Assembly (NCBI RefSeq): GCF_011043735.1
Contig: NZ_JAAKGV010000034.1
Span: 1-48,332 of the forward strand
Source of the DNA: Methylobacterium sp. DB0501
GTDB taxonomy: Bacteria; Pseudomonadota; Alphaproteobacteria; Rhizobiales; Beijerinckiaceae
DNA: 48,332 bases
Direction: 5' to 3'
The notes beneath the pieces are model-generated. The model did not search any database and was not told where the DNA came from. It saw only the letters and a list, made by a program, of their open reading frames with translations. Made by a program: the position numbers and the translations under genes. This document shows, piece by piece, positions 17,354-26,386 of the stretch; the stretch's first letter is position 1, and every line of letters starts with the position of its first letter.

Positions 17354-17896
17354 CTAACGTGCTTGCTGCTCCTGGAGCGAGTCGATAAGCGGAATTGAAA
17401 GGCCGAGGACCAGGGCAGGGGTGAGGGGGCGGCCGAGTTCGGCACGCAGGCGCAACAGCGTGGTCTGCCGAAAGCGCACATCGCCGGACACTTCCAGCCC
17501 TGCCCAATCGGGCAACGCGAAGACCTGATCCTCGTGCTCGAGCTCCACCTCGGCCAGGATCATGCCCGCCAGATCGCCCTCGTAGACATCGACGACCCAG
17601 GTCAGCCCAGCGTGAGGTATGCAGTAACGAGTCTTCTCGATCAGGCAGCCCTGACACATGGCACTGACCATGGCTTCGGCATCGGCTTGGGGGATCTCAT
17701 ACTCAAACTCAGGTCGTCCTAAGCCGATACGGGCACCTTTGACTGTCAGCCAGGCGCGCTCCGCGTCTAGGCGGACGCGAACTTTGCCGCCGCTGAACTG
17801 CCCGATGAATCCGTCGCGCAGGTAGTGGCTCGCGGCTGCGCGTGCACGCCAGCCGTCATGGGCTACCAGGAACCTCCGCTCGATCTCGATCCGCAT
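17354..17896 (-). CDS. CYTH-domain protein (adenylate cyclase/triphosphatase-like)
   Basis: 180 residues from ATG 17896, with GGAG upstream; the frame opens 63 bp earlier without a ribosome site. The opening MRIEIERRFLVAHDG is the CYTH signature ExExR/K, followed by IGQFSGGKVRVRLDAERAWL (R-x-R strand), TVKG, EFEYEIPQADAEAM, EKTRYCIP and AEVELEHED, the alternating charged strands that line the tunnel. Stand-alone CYTH proteins usually hydrolyse inorganic triphosphate using Mg2+ or Mn2+. The protein is cytoplasmic and of normal length. No operon partner. Confidence 0.88.
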   Translation of the reverse strand: MRIEIERRFLVAHDGWRARAAASHYLRDGFIGQFSGGKVRVRLDAERAWLTVKGARIGLGRPEFEYEIPQADAEAMVSAMCQGCLIEKTRYCIPHAGLTWVVDVYEGDLAGMILAEVELEHEDQVFALPDWAGLEVSGDVRFRQTTLLRLRAELGRPLTPALVLGLSIPLIDSLQEQQAR

Positions 17897-18082
17897 CCCA
17901 TCTCCGCGCCTGTATGCGGGCACCTGTGGGTTACCATGTCCTGAAGGGCGACTGCACACCGGACTGGTCGCCGATGGGGGTACAGATGGGCACGTTCATC
18001 ATGGCATCGGGGGTCTCCCGGGTTCCGGGTTGGTGCTCGCAACCCGATCCTAAGCCGTCACCGCCGATGGCCACCCCCGCGA

Positions 18083-18130
18083 GAGATCCCGTCTGCTACA
18101 GCGCTATGAAGGGCGCGCAGGCGGGATCTC
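18083..18130. repeat. Inverted repeat, 13-bp arms
   Basis: GAGATCCCGTCTG at 18083-18095 and CAGGCGGGATCTC at 18118-18130 pair in 12 of 13 positions around a 22-base loop. It lies in the 306-bp non-coding stretch between the CYTH gene and the next small gene, in which nothing else was recognised. It could be a hairpin terminator-like structure or a remnant repeat; no U-tract follows. Confidence 0.5.
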
Positions 18131-18202
18131 CCGCTCTCGTTCAGCCTCACTACTCACAGGGATCCAACCCAGATCTGGCAAACGATTGTCGCTCAGGGCA
18201 GG

Positions 18203-18463
18203 TCAAGATACCACCCTGAATGAGGACCGGCGCTTCTCTGCATCCCGATATGACTCTCTGAAGAATTTTATTTGCATTCTGGCGTCTTTTTCGCTGGGAT
18301 ACGAGTAGCTCAGCAAAGAAATCCCGGACCTTCGATCGATATAGGAGACTGAGCGTCCGATGACTTCAAGATAACCATGGCCTTCGACTTCAAATTCCGC
18401 GGCCTGTAGGGCGCCCCGCGGCATCCTACAGCGTTCCAAGTCGACAGTGAGATGAGGCGTCAT
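18203..18463 (-). CDS. Small hypothetical protein
   Basis: 86 residues from ATG 18463, with AAGGAAG about 9 bases upstream. Composition is globular: FEVEGHGYLEVIGRSVSYID then RRSGISLLSYSYPSEKDARM, and a basic C-terminal helix (FFRESYRDAEKRRSSF). No signal peptide, TM or known motif. I do not recognise it; the coding call rests on the ribosome site and balanced composition. Confidence 0.5.
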   Translation of the reverse strand: MTPHLTVDLERCRMPRGALQAAEFEVEGHGYLEVIGRSVSYIDRRSGISLLSYSYPSEKDARMQIKFFRESYRDAEKRRSSFRVVS

Positions 18464-18780
18464 GGGTGGCCACTTCCTTTATCGTGCGCAGTTCGGTCGG
18501 GTACGGTGCTGCACTGCAAAATGTCACGACAGTCGTCAATCAATGCTAAGATAATTGACGCAACAAAACTATCAAAACTCAGCATTACTTGTAATATATG
18601 TTTTTTTTCTCGCAATTTAAAGCTTTTGTTCCGCCACTGTCGCGAAAGTGATAGCGGAGACAGACATCCGATACACTTAGCTGGCTTACATCAACAACCG
18701 GTGTCGCGGCGTTAATGGCGGGGCAATCAATGACAGATACATCAATCCGCCAATAACAATTCTTAAGTCCGGGCTACCCA
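18464..18780. other. Intergenic stretch before the chemoreceptor
   Basis: 317 bp without a supported gene. The segment 18540-18620 is AT-rich and may contain promoters for the divergent small gene and the chemoreceptor. Confidence 0.45.
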
Positions 18781-20460
18781 ATGCGTCTCACCCTCGGCCG
18801 GAAACTCGCCGCGGTCCTCCTCCTGCTGAGCAGCGTCGCCGCGGGCATCTCGGCCTTCGCGCTCTTCCAGACTGAGCAGGAGCGATCCCGCTCGGAGGTC
18901 ATGGAGGCGGTCTGGGGCGCCGCCCTCCAGGCCCGCACCTTGGCCCACGCCATCGAGCACGCGGTCGTTGAAGCCACCGCGGTTTTTACCGCAGACGATA
19001 CCGCTGAGGCCAAGGGGCGCTTCGCCGCCCTTCAGGTCGCCCTGACCGAGGTGGACAAGGCGCGCACATCATTCCTCTCGGCGATGGAGACGCAACTCTC
19101 GCCTGACGACAGGCGCAAGCTCGATCTCGCGATCAAGGAGTTCGTCGCCTACCAGACCGACACCGCCGAGCTCGGCCTGACCATTTCGCCCAAGGCCGCC
19201 CTGATCCAGGCCACCGACGAGGCCACGATCAAGAACCGGCAGCGCATGCTCGCCCAGATTACCCGCCTCGGCGAGGAGACCCTCGCGCAGCTCGCCAATG
19301 GTCGTGACAGCGCCGCACGGGCCCGCCGGCAAGCGACGGTCGCGCTGATCACCGCCCCACTCTGCGTGATCGCCGTCGCCCTCGTGGCCGCGCTGTGGAT
19401 CGTCGTCACCCAGATCCAGCGCCCGCTGGCACGCCTGGGTGCGGTGATGAAGGGGCTCGCGGAGGAGCGCCTGGATGGCCAGGTTCCATTCACAGCTCGT
19501 CGCGACGAGGTCGGCGAGATGGCGAGAGCGATCGCGACATTCCAGATCGCCCTCGCCGACAAGCAGGCGCTCGACCTATCCACGCGCGAGCGTGCCGCCC
19601 TGGACGTCGTGCGGGCGGGACGGCTGGCCGAAGCGACCGACCTATTCCAGCGCGAGACGCAGGAGGTGGTCGCAGCCCTCGCGCGATCGGCCTCGGAGAT
19701 GCACGTGACCTCTGAGGTGCTGACGGCAGCAGCCGGCCAGACCACGGAGCAGGCCGGCACGGTTGTGTCGGCCTCGGATCGCTCAACGGCGATGGTGAGC
19801 ACGATCGCAAGCGCGGCCGAGGAGCTCTCGGCCTCAGCGCGCGAGATCGGCGCGCGCGTGCACCAGACGAGCGAGATCGCCGGGAGCGCTCTCGCGGAAG
19901 CCCGCAGCCTCAATACGACCGTGGGCAGGCTGACGCAGGCCGCCAGCGAGATTGGTGCGGTGGTGACGCTCATCCGCACGATCGCAGATCAAACCAACTT
20001 GCTCGCGCTCAACGCGACAATCGAAGCGGCTCGGGCCGGTGCGGCGGGGCGAGGTTTCGCGGTGGTGGCGGCGGAGGTGAAGGCGTTGGCCGGCCAGACT
20101 GCCTCGGCGACCGATCGGATCACCCTGCAGGTCGACGCTATTCAGGAGGCGGCACAGGGTACGGCCGAGGCGATCGGGAGCATCGGGCAGACGATCGCGC
20201 AAGTGAGCGGGATTGCGCGTGAGGTCGCAGGCGCGGCCGATCAGCAGATGCTCGCGAGCCAGGAGATCGCGCAATCGATCGCGGGAGCGGCATCTCAGGT
20301 GCACGCTGTGACTCTCAGCATCGCCAACGTGCAACAGGCAACGACGTCGAACGAGGAGCAGGCTGCGCTTGTGCGCCGAACGGCAGCGCACGTCTCTCAG
20401 CATACTAAAGCGTTACAGATAACAGTTTCCGATTTTGTTCATAATATTCAATCCGCTTGA
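18781..20460 (+). CDS. Methyl-accepting chemotaxis protein
   Basis: Transmembrane receptor of 559 residues that signals to CheA/CheW. TM1 covers about residues 8-28 (LAAVLLLLSSVAAGISAFAL). A short helical periplasmic sensor of about 160 residues follows, then TM2 near 185-207 (LITAPLCVIAVALVAALWIV) and a HAMP domain (IQRPLARLGAVMKGLAEERL). The signalling tip is intact: IRTIADQTNLLALNATIEAA then RAGAAGRGFAVVAAEVKALA. No CheB/CheR-binding pentapeptide at the C-terminus. No other che gene is on the plasmid, so it must use host chemotaxis proteins. The gene immediately beyond encodes a c-di-GMP enzyme on the other strand. Confidence 0.95.
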   Translation: MRLTLGRKLAAVLLLLSSVAAGISAFALFQTEQERSRSEVMEAVWGAALQARTLAHAIEHAVVEATAVFTADDTAEAKGRFAALQVALTEVDKARTSFLSAMETQLSPDDRRKLDLAIKEFVAYQTDTAELGLTISPKAALIQATDEATIKNRQRMLAQITRLGEETLAQLANGRDSAARARRQATVALITAPLCVIAVALVAALWIVVTQIQRPLARLGAVMKGLAEERLDGQVPFTARRDEVGEMARAIATFQIALADKQALDLSTRERAALDVVRAGRLAEATDLFQRETQEVVAALARSASEMHVTSEVLTAAAGQTTEQAGTVVSASDRSTAMVSTIASAAEELSASAREIGARVHQTSEIAGSALAEARSLNTTVGRLTQAASEIGAVVTLIRTIADQTNLLALNATIEAARAGAAGRGFAVVAAEVKALAGQTASATDRITLQVDAIQEAAQGTAEAIGSIGQTIAQVSGIAREVAGAADQQMLASQEIAQSIAGAASQVHAVTLSIANVQQATTSNEEQAALVRRTAAHVSQHTKALQITVSDFVHNIQSA

Positions 20461-20688
20461 GCCGCAATTCATACTATTTACACAACTAACCATTGGATAT
20501 ATTATATTCTTAATTATTGTATGATGGCGGATCAAGTTTTCGTTCAAGTGCTGATTGGGCGGCGATACAGGATAGTTTCCATCGAGCAGATCCTGTATCC
20601 CGCATAGCCTGCCTTGATCTCCGCCGCTTTTGTCAGCGTGGCAGCACTGTTTCATTTGCGCACGCCGCGCCCGCCAGGCGGCGGCACC

Positions 20689-23190
20689 TCATGCTGCGGC
20701 ACCAGCCTCGTCCGCAACGCCTGCTCCACACTGCCCGCGCAGACCACGAATGAACTCTCGAACGGCCGCGCTGGGAAGCGCCCGGCTGAACAGAAAGCCT
20801 TGCAACTCATGGCAGCCCTCGGCCCGCAGTAACGCCGCCTGACCCTCGGTCTCGACGCCCTCCGCCGTCGTGCGAATGCTCAGCCGTGACGCGAGCCGCG
20901 TTACGGCCTCGACAATCGCCCCCGATTGTGGATCCGAGCCGAGGTCGCGTACGAAGCTGCGGTCGATCTTGATCTTGTCGAAAGGGAACGCGCGCAGGTA
21001 GCTCAGGGACGAGTAGCCGGTGCCGAAATCGTCCATGGCGATCCGCACCCCGAGTGCGCGCAGCCGGTGCAGGGTCGCGAGGTTGCCCTCGTTGTCGGCC
21101 AGAAACACCGTTTCGGTGATCTCGAGTTCCAGCCGCGTAGGAGAGAGGCCCGACTGCGCTAGCGCCGAGAACACGCTCTGGACGAGGTTGCGCTCGGCGC
21201 GGAATTGCGCCGGCGAGAGATTGACGGCGATCCTTACCTCCGCCGGCCAGTGCACCGCCTCAGCACAAGCCTGGCGCAGAGCCCAGTCGCCAATCGGACC
21301 GATGAGACCGATCTCCTCGGCGAGCGGCACGAACTCGGCTGGCGAGATCGCGCCCCGCACTGGATGGGTCCAGCGCAGCAGCGCCTCGCATCCACTCACC
21401 CGGCCTGTGCTGGCGTCGAGGACTGGCTGGTAGTGCAGTTCGAGCTGGCCGGACTGGAAAGCGGTCCGTAGATCCTGCTCCAGCTGTCGCCGCGCCTGCA
21501 ACCGCGCGTCCATGCCGGCCTCGAAGAAGCGGTAGGTGCGCCTGCCGTCTGCCTTCGCGCGGTAGAGCGCCATGTCGGCGTTGCGCAGCAGGAACTCCGG
21601 CGTGTCGGCGTCGCTCGGTGCGAGGGCTACGCCGACGCTCACCCCGATCACGACCTCCTGGCCCTGGATGCCATAGGGCGCAGACAGGATCTCGACGATC
21701 TGCTGCGCCAGAGCACCGGCCGCCTCCGGAGAGGGTACGCTGTGCCGCAACAGAGCGAATTCATCGCCGCCCAGCCGCGCCACACAATCTTCCTGGGCGT
21801 GCACGAAACCGCGCAGCCGTCCGGCTACTGCGGCCAGCAGTTCGTCTCCGCCCGCATGGCCGAGCGTGTCGTTGACGAACTTGAAGCCGTCGAGGTCGAG
21901 GCAGAGCACCGCCAAGGGAGGCTGTCCCGCCTCATCGCCCCGGTGCCGCAGGGCCTGCGTGAGGCGCTCGGTGAAGAAGACGCGGTTGGGCAAGTCGGTG
22001 AGGGCATCGTGGTGGGCAAGGTAGACGATGCGCGCCTCCGCGCGCCGCCGCTCCGTCACGTCCAACACCGCAACCAGCACGGCAGGACGGTCACCGTACC
22101 GAACCGCGCGGGCGTAGACGGAGACGTCAATCAGCGTTCCGTCCGCTTTCCGATGCCGCCAGAGGTGCTCGTCGTTGGACTGCACGTCCCGGCTCAGCGC
22201 GGTGCGCAACGCAGGCCAATCTTCCTGTGGCCGAAGGTCGAACAGCGTCATCTCCAGGAACTCGTCGTGCTGGTAACCGTAATGACGTACGGCGGCCTGG
22301 TTCACGGCGAGAAATCGATGCGTTTTGCGGTCGTAGAGCCACATCGGCATCGGGTTGCTCTCGAACAGCAGGCGATAAGATGCCTCGCGCTGACGGATCG
22401 GGTTGATGTCGGTCAGGGTGACGGCAAGTAGATCTCCGACAGCGCCGGCCTCGACGCGCAGGAAGATCTCGCGGTCAGTGAGGCGAGTGCGGTAGGCGAA
22501 CTCGAAGGCGCGCCGCTCGCCGGTGCGTAGAACCTCGCGTAGCTGCGCCGGGGCGTCTGTGCTCTCCAGACCGGGGACCAGCACGCTCAGACGATGCCAG
22601 AGCAGCTCGTTCGTGGGCTTAGCCATCAGCGCGGCTGTGGCCTCGTTGAGGGCGACGACCTCGAAGTCGACGACGCTGTCGTCTTTGGCGCGGACGGCAG
22701 AGAGGGCGAGCATACCCTGCTGCGTCGCACTGAAGATGGCGTCGACGAGGTTGACCGAGACGACTTCACCGCTGGTGTGCAGGAGAACGAGAGTCTCTCC
22801 AAAGCGGTTGCGCAGGGGATAGGCGGTGAACTCGCTTGTCTCGACCGTGCCGGCGTGGAGGAGAATGCGCCGCGCACTCACGATCCGTTTTGCGGAGGTA
22901 GCTTCGGCGCAAGCCCGTGTGAAGACACGAGCGTCGCCGGACGAGAGTGCGGCGAGCGCAAGGTCAGAGGTGGGTTGACCAAGCCATGCAGCAAAACGCT
23001 CACCACTCCAGGCGAAGGCGTATCCTCTGACGGGCTGAAGCGTGACGAGGGCGGCGCCAGCCGCATTGCGGCCGAGATTGCCGAGAACGACCTCCTCGTA
23101 GGACGGCAGACCGTTGGGATCGCGCTGTCCAACGGTCCATGCGTGCAGAAGGGAATTCACGCCGGACGACGGGCTATCATTCGAGCGCAT
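20689..23190 (-). CDS. PAS-GGDEF-EAL protein (c-di-GMP turnover)
   Basis: 833 residues. The N-terminal 270 are divergent PAS-like sensors; a clear PAS follows (YRLLFESNPMPMWLYDRKTH, then RHYGYQHDEFLEMTLFDLRP). GGDEF starts at DALTDLPNRVFFTERLTQAL and has an intact active site (ARLGGDEFALL). EAL is complete: CEALLRWTHP, NLSPAQF, LEITETVF, DDFGTGYSSL, KIDRSFV, EGVET. Both cyclase and phosphodiesterase residues are therefore present. The inhibitory RxxD site before GGDEF reads AQED, so the Arg is missing and product inhibition should be lost. No TM: a cytoplasmic sensor. It converges on the chemoreceptor gene. Confidence 0.95.
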   Translation of the reverse strand: MRSNDSPSSGVNSLLHAWTVGQRDPNGLPSYEEVVLGNLGRNAAGAALVTLQPVRGYAFAWSGERFAAWLGQPTSDLALAALSSGDARVFTRACAEATSAKRIVSARRILLHAGTVETSEFTAYPLRNRFGETLVLLHTSGEVVSVNLVDAIFSATQQGMLALSAVRAKDDSVVDFEVVALNEATAALMAKPTNELLWHRLSVLVPGLESTDAPAQLREVLRTGERRAFEFAYRTRLTDREIFLRVEAGAVGDLLAVTLTDINPIRQREASYRLLFESNPMPMWLYDRKTHRFLAVNQAAVRHYGYQHDEFLEMTLFDLRPQEDWPALRTALSRDVQSNDEHLWRHRKADGTLIDVSVYARAVRYGDRPAVLVAVLDVTERRRAEARIVYLAHHDALTDLPNRVFFTERLTQALRHRGDEAGQPPLAVLCLDLDGFKFVNDTLGHAGGDELLAAVAGRLRGFVHAQEDCVARLGGDEFALLRHSVPSPEAAGALAQQIVEILSAPYGIQGQEVVIGVSVGVALAPSDADTPEFLLRNADMALYRAKADGRRTYRFFEAGMDARLQARRQLEQDLRTAFQSGQLELHYQPVLDASTGRVSGCEALLRWTHPVRGAISPAEFVPLAEEIGLIGPIGDWALRQACAEAVHWPAEVRIAVNLSPAQFRAERNLVQSVFSALAQSGLSPTRLELEITETVFLADNEGNLATLHRLRALGVRIAMDDFGTGYSSLSYLRAFPFDKIKIDRSFVRDLGSDPQSGAIVEAVTRLASRLSIRTTAEGVETEGQAALLRAEGCHELQGFLFSRALPSAAVREFIRGLRGQCGAGVADEAGAAA

Positions 23191-23407
23191 GACCTCGGCC
23201 AGGAGAGGTTTACAACGCGATCTACCTTATATGTCGAGCGTAAAAAATGTCACACCGCGTGAAGAAGTTCGAATTATGAAACTTTGATGACATATTAACA
23301 TATAGCTCTGACTAGCTAAGCTGGTTCACGCCCAGCACAAGTTTTTTGGGCATCCTGAACCCTGAGCCTGACTGGTCAGCCCCCATCAGAGTGGTCTGCC
23401 CTGAAGT

Positions 23408-23572
23408 ATGGCTTTGAGCCGACGGAGGACGGACGCAAGGGGAACGAAGAAGCACAAAACGGAAGAGGTCGTGGCCAAGCTGCGGCAGATGGACGTGCTG
23501 GTCTCGCAAGGGCAGAGCGTGGCTGATGCAATCCGCGCGATCGGCGTGGCCGAGGTCACGTATTACCGCTGG
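23408..23572 (+). pseudogene. IS3-family orfA, 5' piece (split by IS21)
   Basis: ATG 23408 reads MALSRRRTDARGTKKHKTEE then VVAKLRQMDVLVSQGQSVAD and GVAEVTYYRW, the HTH of an IS3-family OrfA. The frame is interrupted exactly after YYRW by the IS21 element; it continues at 25561 with RKEFGGLKSD. A 5-bp duplication (gctgg) flanks the insertion. Confidence 0.88.
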
Positions 23573-23637
23573 TGTCAACGCCGATTGAAGTCTGACCCAC
23601 CTTTGGCTTTGTCGCCGATCGTAACCTGACCCACCCC

Positions 23638-24432
23638 TCACGCAGGAACGGCTGTTTCCCGCACTGGCCGCGCCACCAGCCCGGCGCGCCGTTTGTCCTT
23701 CAGCCGGTAGCTCTCGCCCGTGATCGTCACCACGCTGGCATGGTGCAGCACCCGGTCCAGCATCGCCGCTGTCAGCACCGCGTCGCCGGCAAACGCCTGG
23801 TCCCACGCCCCGAACGACAGGTTCGAGGTCAGGATCATCGCGCCCCGCTCGTAGCGCTTGGCCGCCACCTGGAAGAACAGGTTCGCCTGCTCGCGCGCGA
23901 ACGGCAGGTAGCCGATCTCGTCGACGATCAGCAGCCGGTAGAGGTTCACCGCCCGGTGCATCGCCTCCTTCAGGCGCCCCTGGCGCTGCGCCGTCTCCAG
24001 CGTCAGAACCAGGTCCGCCGCACTGGTGAAGCGCACCTTCATCCCGCGCTGCGTCGCCAGGTAGCCGAGCGCGATCGCCAGATGCGTCTTGCCCACGCCG
24101 GACGGACCCAGGAACACCACGTTCTGCGCCCGCTCCACGAAGGCCAGGCTGGCCAGTTCCTGGATCTGCGCCCGCGGCGCCCCGGTGGCGAAGCCGAAGT
24201 CGTAGCCCTCCAGCGTCTTCACCGCTGGGAACCCCGCAACCCGAGCGAACATCTCCCGTGCCCGGGTGCGCCGGGCCTCGCGCTCGGCCCGCAGCACCTC
24301 CTCCAGGAAGACCGCATAGGGCGTGTCGCGCTCGGATGCCGCCTGCGCGAGCGCGCCGTAGGCCGCGGGCACCGCCTGCAGGCGCAACTCGGCGCAGAGT
24401 TCGGCGAGGCGGGCATGCTGCAGGTCGCTCAT
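23638..24432 (-). CDS. istB: IS21 transposition helper ATPase
   Basis: 264 residues. AAA+ helper that selects target DNA and activates IstA. Walker A is FLGPSGVGKTHLAIALGY (about residues 105-122), Walker B LLIVDEIGYLPF, and sensor region AMILTSNLSFGAWDQAF. The C-terminus VVTITGESYRLKDKRRAGLV is standard for IstB. Start ATG 24432 overlaps the istA stop as ATGA, which couples translation. Full length. Confidence 0.95.
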   Translation of the reverse strand: MSDLQHARLAELCAELRLQAVPAAYGALAQAASERDTPYAVFLEEVLRAEREARRTRAREMFARVAGFPAVKTLEGYDFGFATGAPRAQIQELASLAFVERAQNVVFLGPSGVGKTHLAIALGYLATQRGMKVRFTSAADLVLTLETAQRQGRLKEAMHRAVNLYRLLIVDEIGYLPFAREQANLFFQVAAKRYERGAMILTSNLSFGAWDQAFAGDAVLTAAMLDRVLHHASVVTITGESYRLKDKRRAGLVARPVRETAVPA

Positions 24433-25472
24433 GCCAGCTCTCCCGTCATCAAGCCCGAGAGCCCGTCGTAGAGCGCAAGCGGGTGCTGCAGCCCGACCAC
24501 CGGGTGGGCGGGAGCCGGCACCGCCGGGGCCTGGATCTGGCGCACCGAGCGTCCGCCGTAGGGCGGCGGCACCGGCTGCAACTGCGCCTGCTCCACCTCC
24601 AGGCGCTCGGCCGGCACCGCGCCGGTCGTGGCATGGACCCGCTGGTTGGCGACCGTGCGCAGCCAGCGACCCGCCGCAAGGTTGGCTGCCTCCCGGTCGA
24701 GCACCAGCCCTTCCTGGCTCAGCCGGCTAGCCAGCGGCACGTAGAAGCTGCCGCGCAGGTAGCGGATGAAGCGCTCGACCTTGCCCTTCGTCTGCGCTCG
24801 CCCAGGCTGGCACAGCCGGGGCCGGAAGCCGCAATGGCGGGCGAAGTCCAGGAAGCCGGCCTGGAAGCGATGACGCCCGCGACCGTAGGCGTTCCGCTCC
24901 ACCACCACGGTACGCATGTTGTCGTAGAGCACCTCGCGCGGCACACCCCCGAAGGCCAGGAAGGCGTTCTCGTGGGCGGCAATCAGCGTCTCGAGGCGCT
25001 CGTCGGTGACGAACTCGAGGTAGGCCGCCCGGCTCCAGCCCAGCGTCGCCACGAACACCGAGAGACGGTCGGCGCCGCGCCGCATCACCGCCCAGTCGAC
25101 CTGCATCTGCTCGCCCGGCGCAGTCTCGAAGCGCACCACCGGCTGCGGGGCCGGCGCCGGCGCGAGGCCGGCGACGAACTCCTTGAGCATCGTGTAGCCG
25201 CCCGCATAACCCCGCTCGCGCAGCTCGCCGAGCAACACGCTGGCCGGGATCCGCTCCGGCGCCGCAGCCGCGAGGCGCTCCACCACGTAGCCCTTGAACG
25301 GGTCGAGCTTGCCCGGTCTGGGCGGCCGCCCCTTATAGCGCGCCGCCGCCTCGTCGCGCAGGTAGCGCCTCACCGTGTTGCGCGACAGACCCGTCGCGCG
25401 GGCAATCTCGCGGATGCCCTTCCCGTGCCGATGCAACACCCGGATCTCCAACGCTGCCTCCTCACCCACCAT
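24429..25472 (-). CDS. istA: IS21 transposase
   Basis: 347 residues. N-terminal HTH (GKGIREIARATGLSRNTVRR) then a DDE retroviral-integrase-type core: first Asp in GEQMQVDWAVMRRGADRLSV, second in REVLYDNMRTVVVERN, Glu in AQTKGKVERFIRYLRGSFYV. Shorter than the longest IstA proteins but complete for this subgroup. It carries out strand transfer with IstB. Start ATG 25472 lies 88 bp inside the IS end. Confidence 0.95.
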   Translation of the reverse strand: MVGEEAALEIRVLHRHGKGIREIARATGLSRNTVRRYLRDEAAARYKGRPPRPGKLDPFKGYVVERLAAAAPERIPASVLLGELRERGYAGGYTMLKEFVAGLAPAPAPQPVVRFETAPGEQMQVDWAVMRRGADRLSVFVATLGWSRAAYLEFVTDERLETLIAAHENAFLAFGGVPREVLYDNMRTVVVERNAYGRGRHRFQAGFLDFARHCGFRPRLCQPGRAQTKGKVERFIRYLRGSFYVPLASRLSQEGLVLDREAANLAAGRWLRTVANQRVHATTGAVPAERLEVEQAQLQPVPPPYGGRSVRQIQAPAVPAPAHPVVGLQHPLALYDGLSGLMTGELA

Positions 25473-25560
25473 CCGGGCCTCCTCCCGCAGAAGGAGCCCA
25501 GCCTACGGCCTGGGTCAGGTTTCAGTCGGCGACTGGGTCAGTTTCACATCGGCGGCTACA

Positions 25561-25842
25561 GCTGGCGCAAGGAGTTCGGCGGGCTCAAGTCCGACCAGGT
25601 GCGTCGGATGAAGGAGCTGGAGACTGAGAACCAGCGGCTACGCAAGGCGATCGCGGATCTCACGCTCGACAAGCTGATCCTGCAGGAGGCGGCCCGGGGA
25701 AACTTCTGAGCCCCGCGCGCCGGCGCGCCTGCATCGAGCATGTCCGGACCGTGCTGACGGTCTCCGAGCGGCGCGCCTGTCGCGCCCTCGGGCAGCATCG
25801 CTCGACGCAGCGCAAGGTGCCGCGGGGGAGAGACGACGACCC
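25561..25842 (+). pseudogene. IS3-family orfA 3' piece and start of orfB
   Basis: The frame resumes after IS21 as RKEFGGLKSDQVRRMKELET then ENQRLRKAIADLTLDKLILQ and EAARGNF, ending at TGA 25707. This is the leucine-zipper part of OrfA. The overlapping OrfB begins PRRRACIEHVRTVLTVSERR and runs to HRSTQRKVPRGRDDD near 25842, where it is cut off by unrelated recombinase sequence. The DDE domain is absent, so the IS3 element was dead before or after this junction formed. Confidence 0.85.
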
Positions 25843-26150
25843 GATGCAACAGGCCGTGCGCGACGCCTTGATCGGCTTCATGGCCGCGACTGCGCAGGCG
25901 CAGGCCGAGGCGACGAAGGAAGCGCAGCGCGCCGGCATCGCTCACGCCAAGAGCCGGGATGACGCCTACCGCGTGCGGTCGGAAGCCGTCCTACACCCGG
26001 GCCCAACTCGACGCCGTGCTCGCCAAGCTCGCCCACGGTGCCCACATCTCGCCCATCGCCCGGGACACTGGCCTGTCGAGGCAGGCCGTCTACAGGATCA
26101 AAGAGGACCCGGCCGAGGCGGAGGCGATCCTAGCGCGATGGGTGGCATGA
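25843..26150 (+). pseudogene. Serine recombinase, C-terminal remnant with frameshift
   Basis: After the IS3 junction the frame reads MQQAVRDALIGFMAATAQAQ then AEATKEAQRAGIAHAKSRDD, the coiled linker following the resolvase catalytic domain. At about 25970 the frame shifts and homology continues as RKPSYTRAQLDAVLAKLAHG then ISPIARDTGLSRQAVYRIKE, a C-terminal HTH, ending at TGA 26150. The catalytic Ser domain is missing and the remainder is frameshifted. A similar but intact recombinase is encoded at 30247. Confidence 0.75.
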
Positions 26151-26386
26151 GGACGGGGATCGATCAATTTGCGGCCAAGGGGCGGGAAATCAGCGCCCGC
26201 GTTCGGCGAGAGCGAGCCAAGCAACATGCCGCCGAGCTGGCCCCTGTCATCGCCGAGCTGCGCGCTGGCGGCGCGACGACGTTGCAGGCCATCGCGACCG
26301 GCTTGAACAAACGCGGCATCCCTACGGCGCGAGGTGGCACGTGGTCGGCCGTCCAGGTTAGTCGCGTCATCGCTTGGATGGCCTGA
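26147..26386 (+). CDS. Small HTH protein resembling a recombinase DNA-binding domain
   Basis: 79 residues from ATG 26147, which overlaps the recombinase stop as ATGA (a second ATG lies at 26138). KQHAAELAPVIAELRAGGAT then LQAIATGLNKRGIPTARGGT and WSAVQVSRVIAW match the domain that follows the catalytic region in large serine recombinases (LNxRGIPTxRGGxW). It has no catalytic domain itself. Its coupling to the dead recombinase suggests it once belonged to the same operon; it may bind DNA on its own. Confidence 0.6.
   Translation: MRTGIDQFAAKGREISARVRRERAKQHAAELAPVIAELRAGGATTLQAIATGLNKRGIPTARGGTWSAVQVSRVIAWMA

Larger units (their letters stand above)
23573..25560 (-). mobile_element. IS21-family insertion sequence, complete
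   Basis: 1,988 bp. Ends are related inverted repeats: TGTCAACGCCGATTGAAGTC from 23573 and, on the other strand, TGTAGCCGCCGATGTGAAAC from 25560, both leading into CTGACCCA. A second CTGACCCA lies inside each end, the multiple terminal repeats seen in IS21 elements. The 5-bp GCTGG occurs at 23568-23572 and 25561-25565, a normal IS21 target duplication. Both istA and istB are intact, so the element may be mobile. Confidence 0.93.

Noticed and set aside
24258..25709. Long plus-strand frame across the IS21 genes
   Set aside because: Antisense to istA and istB, Arg/Pro-rich. Only its last 50 residues are real, as the tail of the split IS3 orfA.
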